Below, piece by piece: positions 10,864 to 21,926 of a stretch of 64,000 bases of DNA. The notes under the pieces are model-generated. The model did not search any database. It saw only the letters and a program-made list of their open reading frames with translations, and was not told where the DNA came from. Position 1 is the stretch's first letter, and every line of letters begins with the position of its first letter. Source of the DNA: Chrysomallon squamiferum (taxonomy: Eukaryota; Mollusca; Gastropoda; Neomphalida; Peltospiridae); assembly GCA_012295275.1 (NCBI GenBank), contig CM022670.1, positions 24,006,255 to 24,070,254 on the forward strand, read 5' to 3'. The position numbers and the translations under genes were made by a program.

Positions 10864-11295
10864 ATGGATGTGAAGAATGAAAATTCAGCTCTCCTTAGTA
10901 ACTTTGAAGTGTACAGTTTGCTGGTAGACATTCAGACAGGACGTGCACAGCGAAAGCCCAGTAAGCATCAGCAAAATCTTGCAACAGTCATATATGAGAC
11001 AGTGAAATACTTACACGATACACCTTGCAAACTTCAGAATGCAGAAAGAATTCAAGCATTCATGAAAGATTTACAACCATACAATCTGACCAAAGCAGAA
11101 AAACTGCAGTTGTTAAATCACTGCCCAACTACAGCAGTAGAAATACAAATCATAATTGAAGAAAGTGAAGAACGTCTTACAGAGGAGCAGATTTATGAAC
11201 TTTTAAAAATTATTGCTAAGCATTTACCTGAACAAAATGAAACATCTATGGAGCAAGATGCTGATGACACTGTTGTTGAAGAAACCGATTCTTAA
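10864..11295 (+). CDS. CRCP: RNA polymerase III subunit RPC9 (CGRP receptor component protein)
   Basis: Complete 143-residue protein, close to the vertebrate length of about 148. RPC9 (C17 in yeast) pairs with RPC8 to form the stalk of RNA polymerase III in the nucleus, needed for initiation at tRNA and 5S genes; the same protein is described in vertebrates as a CGRP receptor cofactor. The start (MDVKNENSALLSNFEVYSLL) is nearly the family's invariant N-terminus. The core HRDC-like region has the block LTKAEKLQLLNHCPTTAVEI, then EESEERLTEEQIYELL, both diagnostic. The tail is short and acidic. The coding sequence has no intron, unlike every other recognised gene in the window and unlike the multi-exon human gene. 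An upstream acceptor at 10757 suggests an intron in the 5' UTR. Confidence 0.96.
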   Translation: MDVKNENSALLSNFEVYSLLVDIQTGRAQRKPSKHQQNLATVIYETVKYLHDTPCKLQNAERIQAFMKDLQPYNLTKAEKLQLLNHCPTTAVEIQIIIEESEERLTEEQIYELLKIIAKHLPEQNETSMEQDADDTVVEETDS

Positions 11296-12771
11296 TACTA
11301 TGATAAACAGTTATATTTTATACATGTATTTGAAAAAAATTAACTGTCCTATGGTTTTCATACAGATAAGAATCTGAACTTATTAACATGATCACTGCAT
11401 AATACATAATGTTTTGAAAAAATGGATGTAACAGAAATTTTTCGACCTTTTTTTTAAGTACCATACAATCAAGTAAAGTTATACATCATGAAAATGGTAT
11501 CTTTTCTGTATGATGTATGAAGAAAAATGTTTTTGCAAACAGTTGTGAATAGGATGAATTTTCTGTCATTTTTCAATTATGGAATTATAAATTTAAAAAT
11601 AAATAAGAACTAATAACTGAGTAAATATCTTAAATTATAATTACACAGGCTGAAGCATGTTTAAATACACACACACAAAAATAAAAATAAAGAAACAAAA
11701 ACATTCATTATCATACAAAAAAAATGATTGAGACAAAAAAAATGTACATACTGCTCCACAGACTTGTGCATCTAAATATATACATTTCAAAATTACTGAC
11801 CTTTAGTAAAGGTCTTGTAGTTAATGGAAAAACAAATAAGCTTTTTTGATGCAAAGTACAATGGCCTTCAGTTAATATTTCCTACAAATGCTAGTGATAT
11901 GTTCAAACACTGGTAAAATTAGTTAATGTGATGTATTATAGGTACATACATATGCATTTCTATGAAATACAAATGGAACAAAAATGGACTATAGTGTAAC
12001 CATATGCTATTTTGTAAGATATTAAGTCATTTTAAACCAAGTTCTAAAAATAATAATTTGGAGGGTGATTTTTTATTTTATTATTATTTATTTTGTTTGG
12101 AAGGTTTTGGATTTGGGGTGTTTTTTTTGTTTATTCATTTTTTTATTTATGTTGAAATGAGATTCTTTATTTCTCTTTTTTTCATTTAGAGAAGTAGAGA
12201 CTAAGAGAAAAATATTAAGTTCAATAGGATTTTAAAATAGTGTATGATAAATTAATGTGAGGAAAAAAGCTATGTCCATATATATACACATAAATATGAT
12301 CTAAAAAAGAAGGAAAAAAGTATTCAATCTGATATTTAAAAAAAAGGTAATATATGAATGTCTGATAGTGGCAATTAAGACAACTTGTGGTTTCATATCA
12401 ACTGAAATTATTTGAATTTATTAAGATTCAAATTATTTTATTCATTATTTTCCTGTTTTATTGCTTACCAGATGATGTAATAAGAATTTCATGTAGTTTT
12501 ATTATGTATTGTTTGCTATTTTTATAGTTCATTGAACAATTACAACATCTACAAATTCAGTCTATAAAAACATATCTTTAAAAATCATTAAACAAAATGA
12601 ACGAAAAAAAAAAAAAAGTAAAGATTGAAAAAAGAAAATCAACATAAAATAAAAACAAACGTAAAACAAGCATTATCATTGGTTTTTGAATGCAGAACCG
12701 ATTCTAAGCTGTCTGCCACATCGAAATAATCTGAAAGATTTTAACATTTCTCCTAAATTTATGCTGTATTA

Positions 12772-12810
<39 letters not shown>

Positions 12811-13254
12811 AAAAATTAAATAATATAAGAAAACAAACAACAACAATTTATGCTTACGAGATGCAATAATTAATTTTATTAGTATTACTATTAGTATTAT
12901 CCCGTTTCGACTGCTCTCCAAAATTTGGCTTGACAATAATATGAATATAAAACCTTTTAATGATCTTAGGCAAAATAGTCTGATGGCGGTTTATCGTACC
13001 ATTTCACTATGCGTTTACATTAGAGCATAATGATAATGCTCACAACGTTGGCGGACAACTGTAAATTTGCACATTTATTTAGATTCGAGCAGTTGGTGTT
13101 CAAGCATTTTGGAAGCGACAATACGGTAGCGCGATTACACAGAGGTTTCGCTATAGTTATAAATATAGTAGATGCAGCGGACAAGACATAGGTAACCAGT
13201 CATGTTATCGATGAGAACCATACCATTCTTTCCATCAAGGTTATTTTCGCCAAC
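11296..13254. other. Intergenic, 3' flank of CRCP and promoter side of NDUFB6
   Basis: Very AT-rich with homopolymers (poly-A at 12775-12808, T-rich 12060-12190). The last 200 bases before NDUFB6 are GC-richer and probably contain its 5' UTR and promoter. I see no other gene. Confidence 0.55.
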
Positions 13255-14968
13255 ATGGCGGACAAAAGTGGAGAAATTGTTGATCCAGTGCGAGAAAAAC
13301 TTTGGCAGTATGAAAGACGGATGCACCAACAACAGATAAATCGAGGAAGCAAATATCCACCCTTTTCGATAGAACCAGTACCTTATGAAAGACAGAGACT
13401 GTCGGGAAGTGGATTATCTGCGGAAGACAGGCAGCTAAGACGTCAGTGGGTTAAAGATCAACAACTTTCTCCCAATGAACCAAGATACGTACCAGATGTG
13501 AAACCAAGGAACATCTTTAAGCGAATTTATAATGTGCCGATGAACGCATTATTTGACGCTTTAATACCTGTGCTGGTAGGTACTTTGAAAATGAGATCAG
13601 AATTGTGGTCGACCTTGACAGTGCTAAGTATCATCTATTCTGTGGCTGTAACCTTATTTGCACTTTAACTTGAAGTTATTGTCTTAAATTTTAATAATAA
13701 ATATCCTTAAAGAAAAATTAAAGTTTAATATAATATTTTTGAGGCTGTTAACAATTAAATGGGAGATAATTTCTGTACAAAAGATCAGAACGACAGTAGA
13801 CTGAATAGTAATCTTAAGATGTATACAGTATATGAGTATAGCTGATGAATGATGTTTACATTAAATTTAGACTGTAAATTCTATTATTCACAGCTTAGTA
13901 ACAAAATGTTCTGATCCTGAAAAAAACCACAACACCAAACATGATATAGTAATAATGCATACATTATAATATGCCATCTTCTCATTAGCGTTTTCATATT
14001 TTTACATGTTTCAGGGTCCATGGGGTGCAACAATGGGAAGAATTCTTGTACCTCGAATTCTTCTAACCTTTGGTGGCGTTTATGCTCTTTACTACAATGT
14101 AAAATACAACAGAAATGTAAGTAATTTAAAAACAACCATATTTATTCTGCATTTCTCTCTGGATACTGTTGCAAAAATAGTTAGAATTAGTTTTCCATAT
14201 GTATACAGTATAGGAAATAAAATGTGATAAATTATAATATCAATTGTAATGTCAACGATACCTCTTTTGTTTTATCAAATTAAAATTACATGGAAGTATA
14301 TAAACAATATGAAAACACTTCATTTTAGGCAATGTGAGATTTTTTCAAAATTCTAATTTACTGTTGAGACCTGTGTTATAATCACAGGAGCATCATCATC
14401 TCTGCTGGGTTGGTCAGATAAAGGGTATAGTCAAAACTAACACTGATAAGAACTAAAATAACCCTAAAAGGTTGTCATAAAATTAAATGAATTATGCTTT
14501 TTGGGAATCTGTGTAAACTAAGCCTTTGTCTTGAAAAGATATATATTTTTTAATAATTATTTTAATAGGATTGGACAAGAGCTAATGGTTTTCATGTGTA
14601 CGAGTCAAAACCACTTCCATATGGAGTAAGTATTTTCTGTATCATAATGCTACAGTTCCTCTAATATTTTTCCAGAAAAGTTAATAAATGAAAACCAAAG
14701 AAGAAAAACTGCTTTTAAAAAATAAATAAATAAATAATTTTAAAGCTGATAAATCTTGTGAAAATGATTTGTAAGAACTAACTATGGAAAATAAAATTTA
14801 AAAATCACGCCTAATAATTGGAAATTTTAAATATACTGGGGCTAATTCATTCATTGGATTATTTTTCAGAATTTCAAAAAGGTTGAGAAGAACAGCCCAA
14901 GTGACTATTGTGAACGTGGTTTTAAATCTAGGAATGCACTCTTGGAAGGGAAAACGAGTGCTGCTTAA
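13255..14968 (+). CDS. NDUFB6: NADH dehydrogenase (ubiquinone) 1 beta subcomplex subunit 6
   Basis: Accessory subunit (B17) of mitochondrial complex I, in the inner-membrane arm. Four exons: 13255-13575, 14015-14116, 14569-14625 and 14870-14968, all phase 0 joins, 192 residues. The diagnostic segment is LSAEDRQLRRQWVKDQQLSP, equivalent to the human block around RRRWLKDQELSP, followed by an amphipathic stretch and one membrane segment encoded by exon 2 (ILVPRILLTFGGVYALYY). After it come basic and polar residues including YESKPLPYG. Compared with the 128-residue human protein there is an N-terminal extension of about 55 residues (MADKSGEIVDPVREKLWQYE...), with a basic Gln-rich region. The ATG at 13255 sits in ACAUGG-like context and no upstream in-frame ATG is needed. 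Exon 1 reads through its donor into an apparent longer ORF, which is intron. Confidence 0.88.
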
Positions 14969-17483
14969 TAAATTGACTATTTTTGATTTTTCAAAATACA
15001 GTTTTTGTAATTAAATTGGACAGTTAGAATAAAGTATAATTTGTGCTTAAGAAAACATTTTGACTGTAGCTAATACTTGCTAAACTGAATGTGTGACTGT
15101 TGTTAAAACTATTAAAATGTAACACTTTATTACTTAAATGGTTTTAGTCATAATTATTTCAAGTTCACTAATCTCTAATTGATTTTATTGTCCACTGCCA
15201 AGATATGCAAGTATATTGCAAAAGATGGTATATGTATAAAATAAATGACTAAACAAAAAATTCTGCAAAAATTAAGTAGTGTAAACAAAACAAATTCAGA
15301 TACTAAAATGGAATCGACAACGTTCACAGCGTATCTGCAGTCAAATAACATCATATTTTATTTTTACCCCCCACCATTTTGATTAAGTACACTGCAGATA
15401 AAGAAAAACAGGTTAAAGAAGGTCAAAGCATATGCCAGGTCATGAATGATTCAAACTGATGCTATTCTTGAATATCTTGATCAAATTAAACAGGATGTTT
15501 AGTTGAGGAACAGACCCAGCTAAAAAAATGTCACAGCACACCAAATGTTGAGGTAGAACTGGCATTAGTAGTACTCTCAAATTGGATAGTAATTTGCAAG
15601 ACCTGTTTGAAGGAGGGAGTTATAAAAACATATTTTACAGTATACACATGGAAATTACTGGTCACTGGAGTATTTCAGTGACAACAGTTTGAATGCCCTT
15701 ACTATTTACCAGTTATAGAGAAGGTGTATGTATGAATGTATGTAATTTTGCAATGCTACAATAACTTTGTTCAGAAATGAAAGACATGCAGTTGAGACTT
15801 AAGAGCTCACATAGTAGTTGTGTCAGCAATGCCATACTTAGAATGGCTGTCACTTTGCACAATCTCACTATTACTTTAGCTTTTTGCATACAGCCAAAGG
15901 AAATGTTTGCCAGTTTTCTTCTTTTCAAACTTCTTCTGCCTTCCCCTAAGTAATACTTATAAAAGATGTCAATTTTTATTTGTTTCTTTTTAACCTGCAA
16001 AGTATCTGTCTAGATTAATATCTTTCACTGTCTAAGACTTGTAAAACTTGCTTCTTATTTGTAATGGAGGCCATTTTCTTCAGAATAATTATGATGTACA
16101 GAAATGTTTTTATTAGAATCTACAACCAAGACAATAGAGCATTAGACACTGAAAGAGATCCATACACTGATTTAATATGAAGAAAGTGTCACTATTAGAA
16201 TCCAGTTGTAGCCATCTTAAAATCGGCATATCAATCTAATGATGATCAGTCCATCATTTTTCTGGAAATGTCAGCACAATCACTCCAGCAAAACTACTAA
16301 AGTTAATGTAATCACTCATATGGGACACCTAGTAACCTAGCTCCTTATTTCATCAAATAATTAATGTGAAAAAATACATTTTTCAAATCACTTTGGCTGC
16401 TTGGTGATACTATATTTTGGAGGTACTACTGCTCCTAATATGTTCCTAGGATTATATCCTAACAAAATGAACCATCAGACTTTATGCCACTATAAACAAA
16501 TTTAAAGTGGTAAAGGTTTGTCCAAAATTAAGGTTCATGGTGGTCATATTGAAAAATAAACAAAATTATATCGAGCCAAGAATTTGATTATCCATGGTCT
16601 CTAATTGCTGTGTCCATATTGTACAGTATCAAATCACTTCAGCAAATTAGTAACACTACAAGTTGAAAAGTAGTGCCATTCCTCAAATATTCCTGGAATG
16701 AAAACCAGACTAGTTTTGTCATTATCTGACAGTATGTTATTCTTTCACAGATCACGTTTATTTTTGTGACATCATAAAAAAAAACAAATAACCCCTTTAA
16801 ACAAAAATTAATTATACAAATCCTGACCATACCTAGTCACCATTAGCAAATTTTATATATATATATGTAATGTTCACTTCAGTAGCACCTAGTTAGCAGA
16901 TACTGATTAATCAAGGATAATAATTATGGATAAATATTTTTAAAGCTATAAATATTACCTATTTGACTTACCCTTCAACAAAAAAAAAATTAACCAATAA
17001 ATAATAATTTAGATTATAAGCCAATATTGAGACAATCATTTTATATGAAGTTTTCATGTTGTAAATCGTATTGTCCAGCTGCCACATTTAAGATAAATGG
17101 TACCTATCTTCTACTATTAAAAATTATTTTACAACTAATATATACTCCAGTAAAAACAAAAGACAGTAAAGCATAACTTGGCTATTCAAAACAACACAAC
17201 TAAAATAAACATTTTTTTATTTCTGTTTTTGTTGCTTGCTAAAACAACTTATTGTTGGTAACACACCTGACACAAGCCAAAAAGAAACACTAAATAAAAT
17301 TGTAAGCACTTTATAAAACTTTTCAAACGGTGAATTTACAGTGTTTTTATATTTTATATATATATTAACGGCAAAAAACTAGTCTGAAATGTATGGTGGC
17401 CCAAAAAGTAAATTTGGGCCACTAAATTCATTTTGAAAAAAATCAATTGCCCAAATTACTTTTTGGTAACAAACAAAAAATAT
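14969..17483. other. Intergenic between convergent NDUFB6 and ALKBH7
   Basis: An AATAAA-like signal near 15029 may end NDUFB6 transcripts. The rest is AT-rich. A 95-codon minus-strand ORF at 15713-16000 is within what chance gives in such DNA and shows no domain. No gene is supported. Confidence 0.5.
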
Positions 17484-17830
17484 TCACATTTCTTCTTGTA
17501 AGTGAAAGAAAATGTACTTGATCATTAACTTTAGACGCAAAATTAGTCTTTTCAGTAGGCACCAAATAAGCCGATCAATCAAATAAATTGGTTCAAAGAG
17601 AAAAAAGCCCAGATATTGGAACACCGTGAAGCAGACGGGAGAAGCTAAGACAGCAAATGGGAAGGTTTGGATTTGTCTGCGTATTTGGCTGAGATGATCT
17701 AGATGGTCATAATCAGTTTTATGATACTGGGTACAGTCAACTATACGCATATCTGGTCCATAAAATTGGTGTTTATAAATAGATGTTGGTAAATTCAGGT
17801 TCGCCAATATGTCCAATTTATTGAACTACA
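17484..17830 (-). other. Exon-like ORF downstream of ALKBH7
   Basis: A minus-strand frame starts directly after an acceptor-like site (tttcatgtag) and runs 115 codons to a TGA at 17484-17486. The product begins FNKLDILANLNLPTSIYKHQ and has a hydrophobic centre (FPFAVLASPVCFTVFQYLGF) and a basic end. It could be the last exon of a second transcript, but joining ALKBH7 exon 3 to it breaks phase. In DNA this AT-rich an ORF of this length can occur by chance. No family recognised. Confidence 0.2.
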
Positions 17831-17994
17831 TGAAATAAACATTTGTGATAAAATTATTAGCAGTTCCTCTTGTGATATATATATATATGTACACTTGCAC
17901 ACACACATACACACAGTATTTTAGCCTTTCTCTACAGACGGCAAGACTAATAAAGAAAAATAAGTTTAAAACAGTTCTTGTTTTTTTTCTCCTG

Positions 17995-20900
17995 TCAACT
18001 AGAATGGTGAGGATCTGGTTCATTTCGGCAAATAATTGACATCCGTCTGTTTCTTGGTACAGCTTCACCCTTAAAGTAGGATTCATTATTACCAAGTATT
18101 TCATGTGTATAATGATACCTTACAGCATCTCTGAAAAAGAAAACAAAAAGAAACTAGATGATTAAATAAAGAAACAATTTCTAATCGGTTAAGATCAGCT
18201 ATTACAATGAATATTAATTCACAGACAACAATTAAAATAAAAAATTCAAACATAATAAAGTAAATTACAAAAGATTTTATTGATTGCATTTCAAACTGGT
18301 TTCCAGGCCATCTGCATCTATTATATATGATGTAGGTATTGGCCACAGTTACATTTCAGCCAGTCATGGTACAATATCAGTTATTTTTAACACCTTTTTA
18401 CAAGCAATCTGTAACATAAACTGCATGGAAATAAAGACGAAGATTTCCTGTTGAACTGTGTTCCATTTGTTTGATCATGATTTATTATGTGAAGCTGACA
18501 GTGTATGTTTTAAATCTGATTCAGTTTGAATGGTATTTTAAACTTTGCAAAATATTCACTGGGAAGTAGCAATTTTCAATATAAATGCTACCACTGATTG
18601 AGAGACATTCTCTTTTTGTTTGAAATGGTGTTGAGTGTACAGTACAGTTCACTGGCAAATTCTATCTCTGTTCTTGATCAAACTCAGCACCATCAGTTAT
18701 GACAATCATTTAATTAATGTTTCTTATAAACTTATTCTAGAATTCATTTAATTTTTATCTAATTATTTTCTGTTTATTCTGCTCCAAAAAAGGCTTGCAT
18801 CATTGAAGCATAACAGAATTTAGAAAATGTTTGGACAGTCCAACCCACTTAAAAAGAAAAGTTACATTCATATTTTTGTGTTGAAAAGGATTGTGATATC
18901 AACAATACTAGTCTCATACACTTGTCTTTTATTTTGCTTAAGACTAAAAACTATACTTTCAATTTTAAAATAAGTTTTGCAGTTTAGCTTTCCCTTGTTG
19001 ATCTCAACATGAGTTTATGTCACATAAGTCAGTTTCAATCAATATTAGCTACTACTTTTTGCTTCACTTTCAAATGTTAATTACTGAAACACATTATTCT
19101 CTTTTAATTTAATCCAAGTTATAAAAAGAAAGTCAAGAAAAAAACTTGGATGTATTATATTATTACCAGTGTCTGGAATGCGAGTCTGAAGGTAACTGAA
19201 AACTGCAATATCAAAATACAACTAACAAATCACAAGCACGTTTGTTAGATAATTATATCCTTTTGGATGTGAAATTGTTATAGTGTTACTTCAGCATATG
19301 CATGCTTCTATTTCAATAATATAGTTGCATGTTATTTCGCAGCTATTATCTAAATGCCAAGTACAAACCAGGTCAATACTGCACTGATTGTATCTGAAAT
19401 TGAAGTTAATGATAGAAAAATTTAATCAAATTAAAGTTTGTTTATAAGTGGATGAAAATGGTTCATATTATGTTTGCTGATACTCTTGCATTAACACTAA
19501 AGTCAGTATCGATAGTGTGAGTAATAATATAGTATAAGAGTAAAACCATTTAAAAAAGAATATATCTTTACTTCATTATGTAAAGAGACCGTTGCTTCAG
19601 CAGAACTTTGGCATTTTTATTCTTATCTTTTTCATGAACAAACTTCATAACAGCTGCAGACAGAAGATTCAGTCCAGCAATTGTATTACCACAAAACTAG
19701 AAGTGAACAAAAGAAGAAGAAAAAAGAGTAAAATATGATGTGGTTTAAATGAAAAATTAAGCTTAACTGTTAACTAATCTGAACATTTCTGAAATAACTT
19801 ATGATTTAAAAATAACCAAATCATAAATGAAATTATAAACTAGTTCATTTTATACAGACACAGAATTTTATTACATACCACTATCAGCAATAGAAACAAA
19901 TTATTAGAATTTCACTTTGAAAATTCACTTTTAAGTCACCTTAATTTTTTAATAAAATATCTAAACACATTTTCAATAAAAGAAAGCATGAAACCTGACT
20001 AATTAAATAATTTGCAAAACCACTTTATAATACATGAGTTATTTACAAACAAATGACCTAAATGTAACTTTATCTTTTTATCATTTTTAAACTTATTAGA
20101 AAGATCAATTGCCCTTGCAATAAAAAAAACCCCATAACAGTTGAGATTTTTTTTTTATTATTGACGATACTTACTCGCACAGCATCAATGTGTGGTTTAA
20201 TATAACCGTCTTTAGATAATTCTAGCACATGTACATAGGCAAGATCACGTGTACCTTTAGGAAAAGCTATTTTTTTCACCCTTTCCAAGATAGCAGAATT
20301 GTTTTCATTCCATTGTTTCCGCTCTGTTTCTTTGTATCCATGAATAGCCTAAAAAGGGGTTAAAATAAAACATTAATAATTAACAAGAGAAAATATATAA
20401 ATATATAAATTTAACATAATAAATGCAAATGGTAATTAAATTATGTTATACAAAAAATGAAATTCAGGTAACTTCAAAATTTCTTTCATAAACTTACTCT
20501 ATATTTTTGGTAGATGTGGTATAGTACTGTAGTGTAATAACAAGATATTTTTTCTCTCCATCATCAGATCTGACGATACTGTTTCTGATGTCCATAACAA
20601 ACCAATAAGTACTAGCGCTTTATTATTAGTTAATAAATGCTGTAATTCAATAAATTAACTAACTTGTCTTCGGGTACTCTGAATTTGACTACTAAAAGCT
20701 ATAGTATAATATTAGCCATACAATTATATTCATATACTATACAGGTTAATAGAAAACCCCTGAAACTTGTATAAACATTTATGACTTAATGAAATATACA
20801 TCATCCCAGTGGTCGACTTCATATCTAAGTCGTTTCATGTATGGTTCCACTTCATCCAATAAAGACTTTTCTTCTTTCTCAGAAAGGAAATCATGATACA

Positions 20901-21114
20901 CTAACACGTTTTTGGATATAGTTTCTAATGTTTCTACATCGCTGGCTTCAACATCTGAGCTATACACCTCTGACTGGTTTGATGAAAGTTTTGATAAATG
21001 TTTATTAAATAATTGTTTCGGCTGAAATACTAGTAGTTGTTGGGCACAGGTTTTATATGTTTTAAAAGAAGACTGTTTTAATAAGTTATCCAGCACAGTA
21101 CGAACAACAATCAT
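17995..21114 (-). CDS. ALKBH7: Alpha-ketoglutarate-dependent dioxygenase AlkB homolog 7, mitochondrial
   Basis: Mitochondrial Fe(II)/2-oxoglutarate dioxygenase, linked in mammals to fatty acid metabolism, mitochondrial tRNA demethylation and programmed necrosis. Four exons: 20800-21114, 20175-20348, 19572-19696 and 17995-18130, giving 249 residues (human 221). The N-terminus is basic and Ser/Thr-rich with no acidic residues for its first stretch except one, as expected for a matrix-targeting signal. The iron site is visible: H158-x-D160 in GYIKPHIDAVR and distal H214 in YHYTHEIL, with R234 in PRNRRMSIICR as the likely 2-oxoglutarate contact. The FCGNTIAGLNLLS block after the HxD is an ALKBH7 hallmark. 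All catalytic residues are intact. The start codon lies 812 bases from that of CFAP57 on the opposite strand. Confidence 0.95.
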
Positions 21115-21926
21115 GATCGTGTTTTATATGTAACGATTGTTAAACCGTTCCATAAACTTAGTCCACATGTTGAATGTCACATTGTTAGTATCGGAAGTTT
21201 AAAAGTAATATCCGCGTGCGCAGATCCATGCTATGCGCAGTTACTCCTAGCAACAACAATCAACGGTAATCGATGTTTTGAGGATATCAGCCTTTGAAGA
21301 TCATCGAATCATCGTTTTATACAGATTGGTAAGATTTGCATTTTGTTTTGCTTTCCGAGTTTTAATTTGTTTTTAACTGCTGTGACAATAAAGAAAATAG
21401 TTGTTACTGTTAGTCACGTATTTTCGGTGTGAAACAGTTTTCGATTTACTTTTATTAAAATTACTTTCTTAAGAATGTTTAGAAAAAAAGAAAGAAAAAT
21501 GTTTAAACAACAACCACATTTTTAGAAAGAAAATTATAGTAACAACTGAAAATTAATAATATCATCATTTGTAATAAACAATATTTCAACCTTAACAAAG
21601 ATAAGTAACCGGTTACCATCGCAACCATGCAATTTATTTCGCTTAAATACAACGACAATCTTATTTTATAAAGATAGACATGTTATATATCTCATTCATA
21701 AATGCATTCCGTAAATAAATATGTCTGGTTGTCATTATTACGAAATTACAGCTAAAGGAATAATAATAGTAGGAAGAAGAATAGAAACTGGAAAAGTGAA
21801 ACAGCACAAAATTAATTTTCAAGTTTGCAATGATCAGTATTGATTTAATTATGACTTAGTTTGATATTTATAACCGTTATTAAAATATTTTAATTTCTTT
21901 TTCACCTTTTAGGATAAAGAGACGAA
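21115..21926. promoter_or_regulatory. Shared divergent promoter region ALKBH7/CFAP57
   Basis: The two genes face away from each other across 812 bases. A GC-richer core lies at about 21130-21330. On the plus strand a GTAAGA donor at 21329 and an acceptor at 21911-21912 suggest a non-coding first exon of CFAP57 ending near 21328, leaving only 14 bases of 5' UTR in the first coding exon. No specific factor sites were assigned. Confidence 0.55.

Noticed and set aside
15713-16000. 95-codon minus-strand ORF
   Set aside because: Within chance expectation for AT-rich DNA, no domain, no splice sites that extend it.
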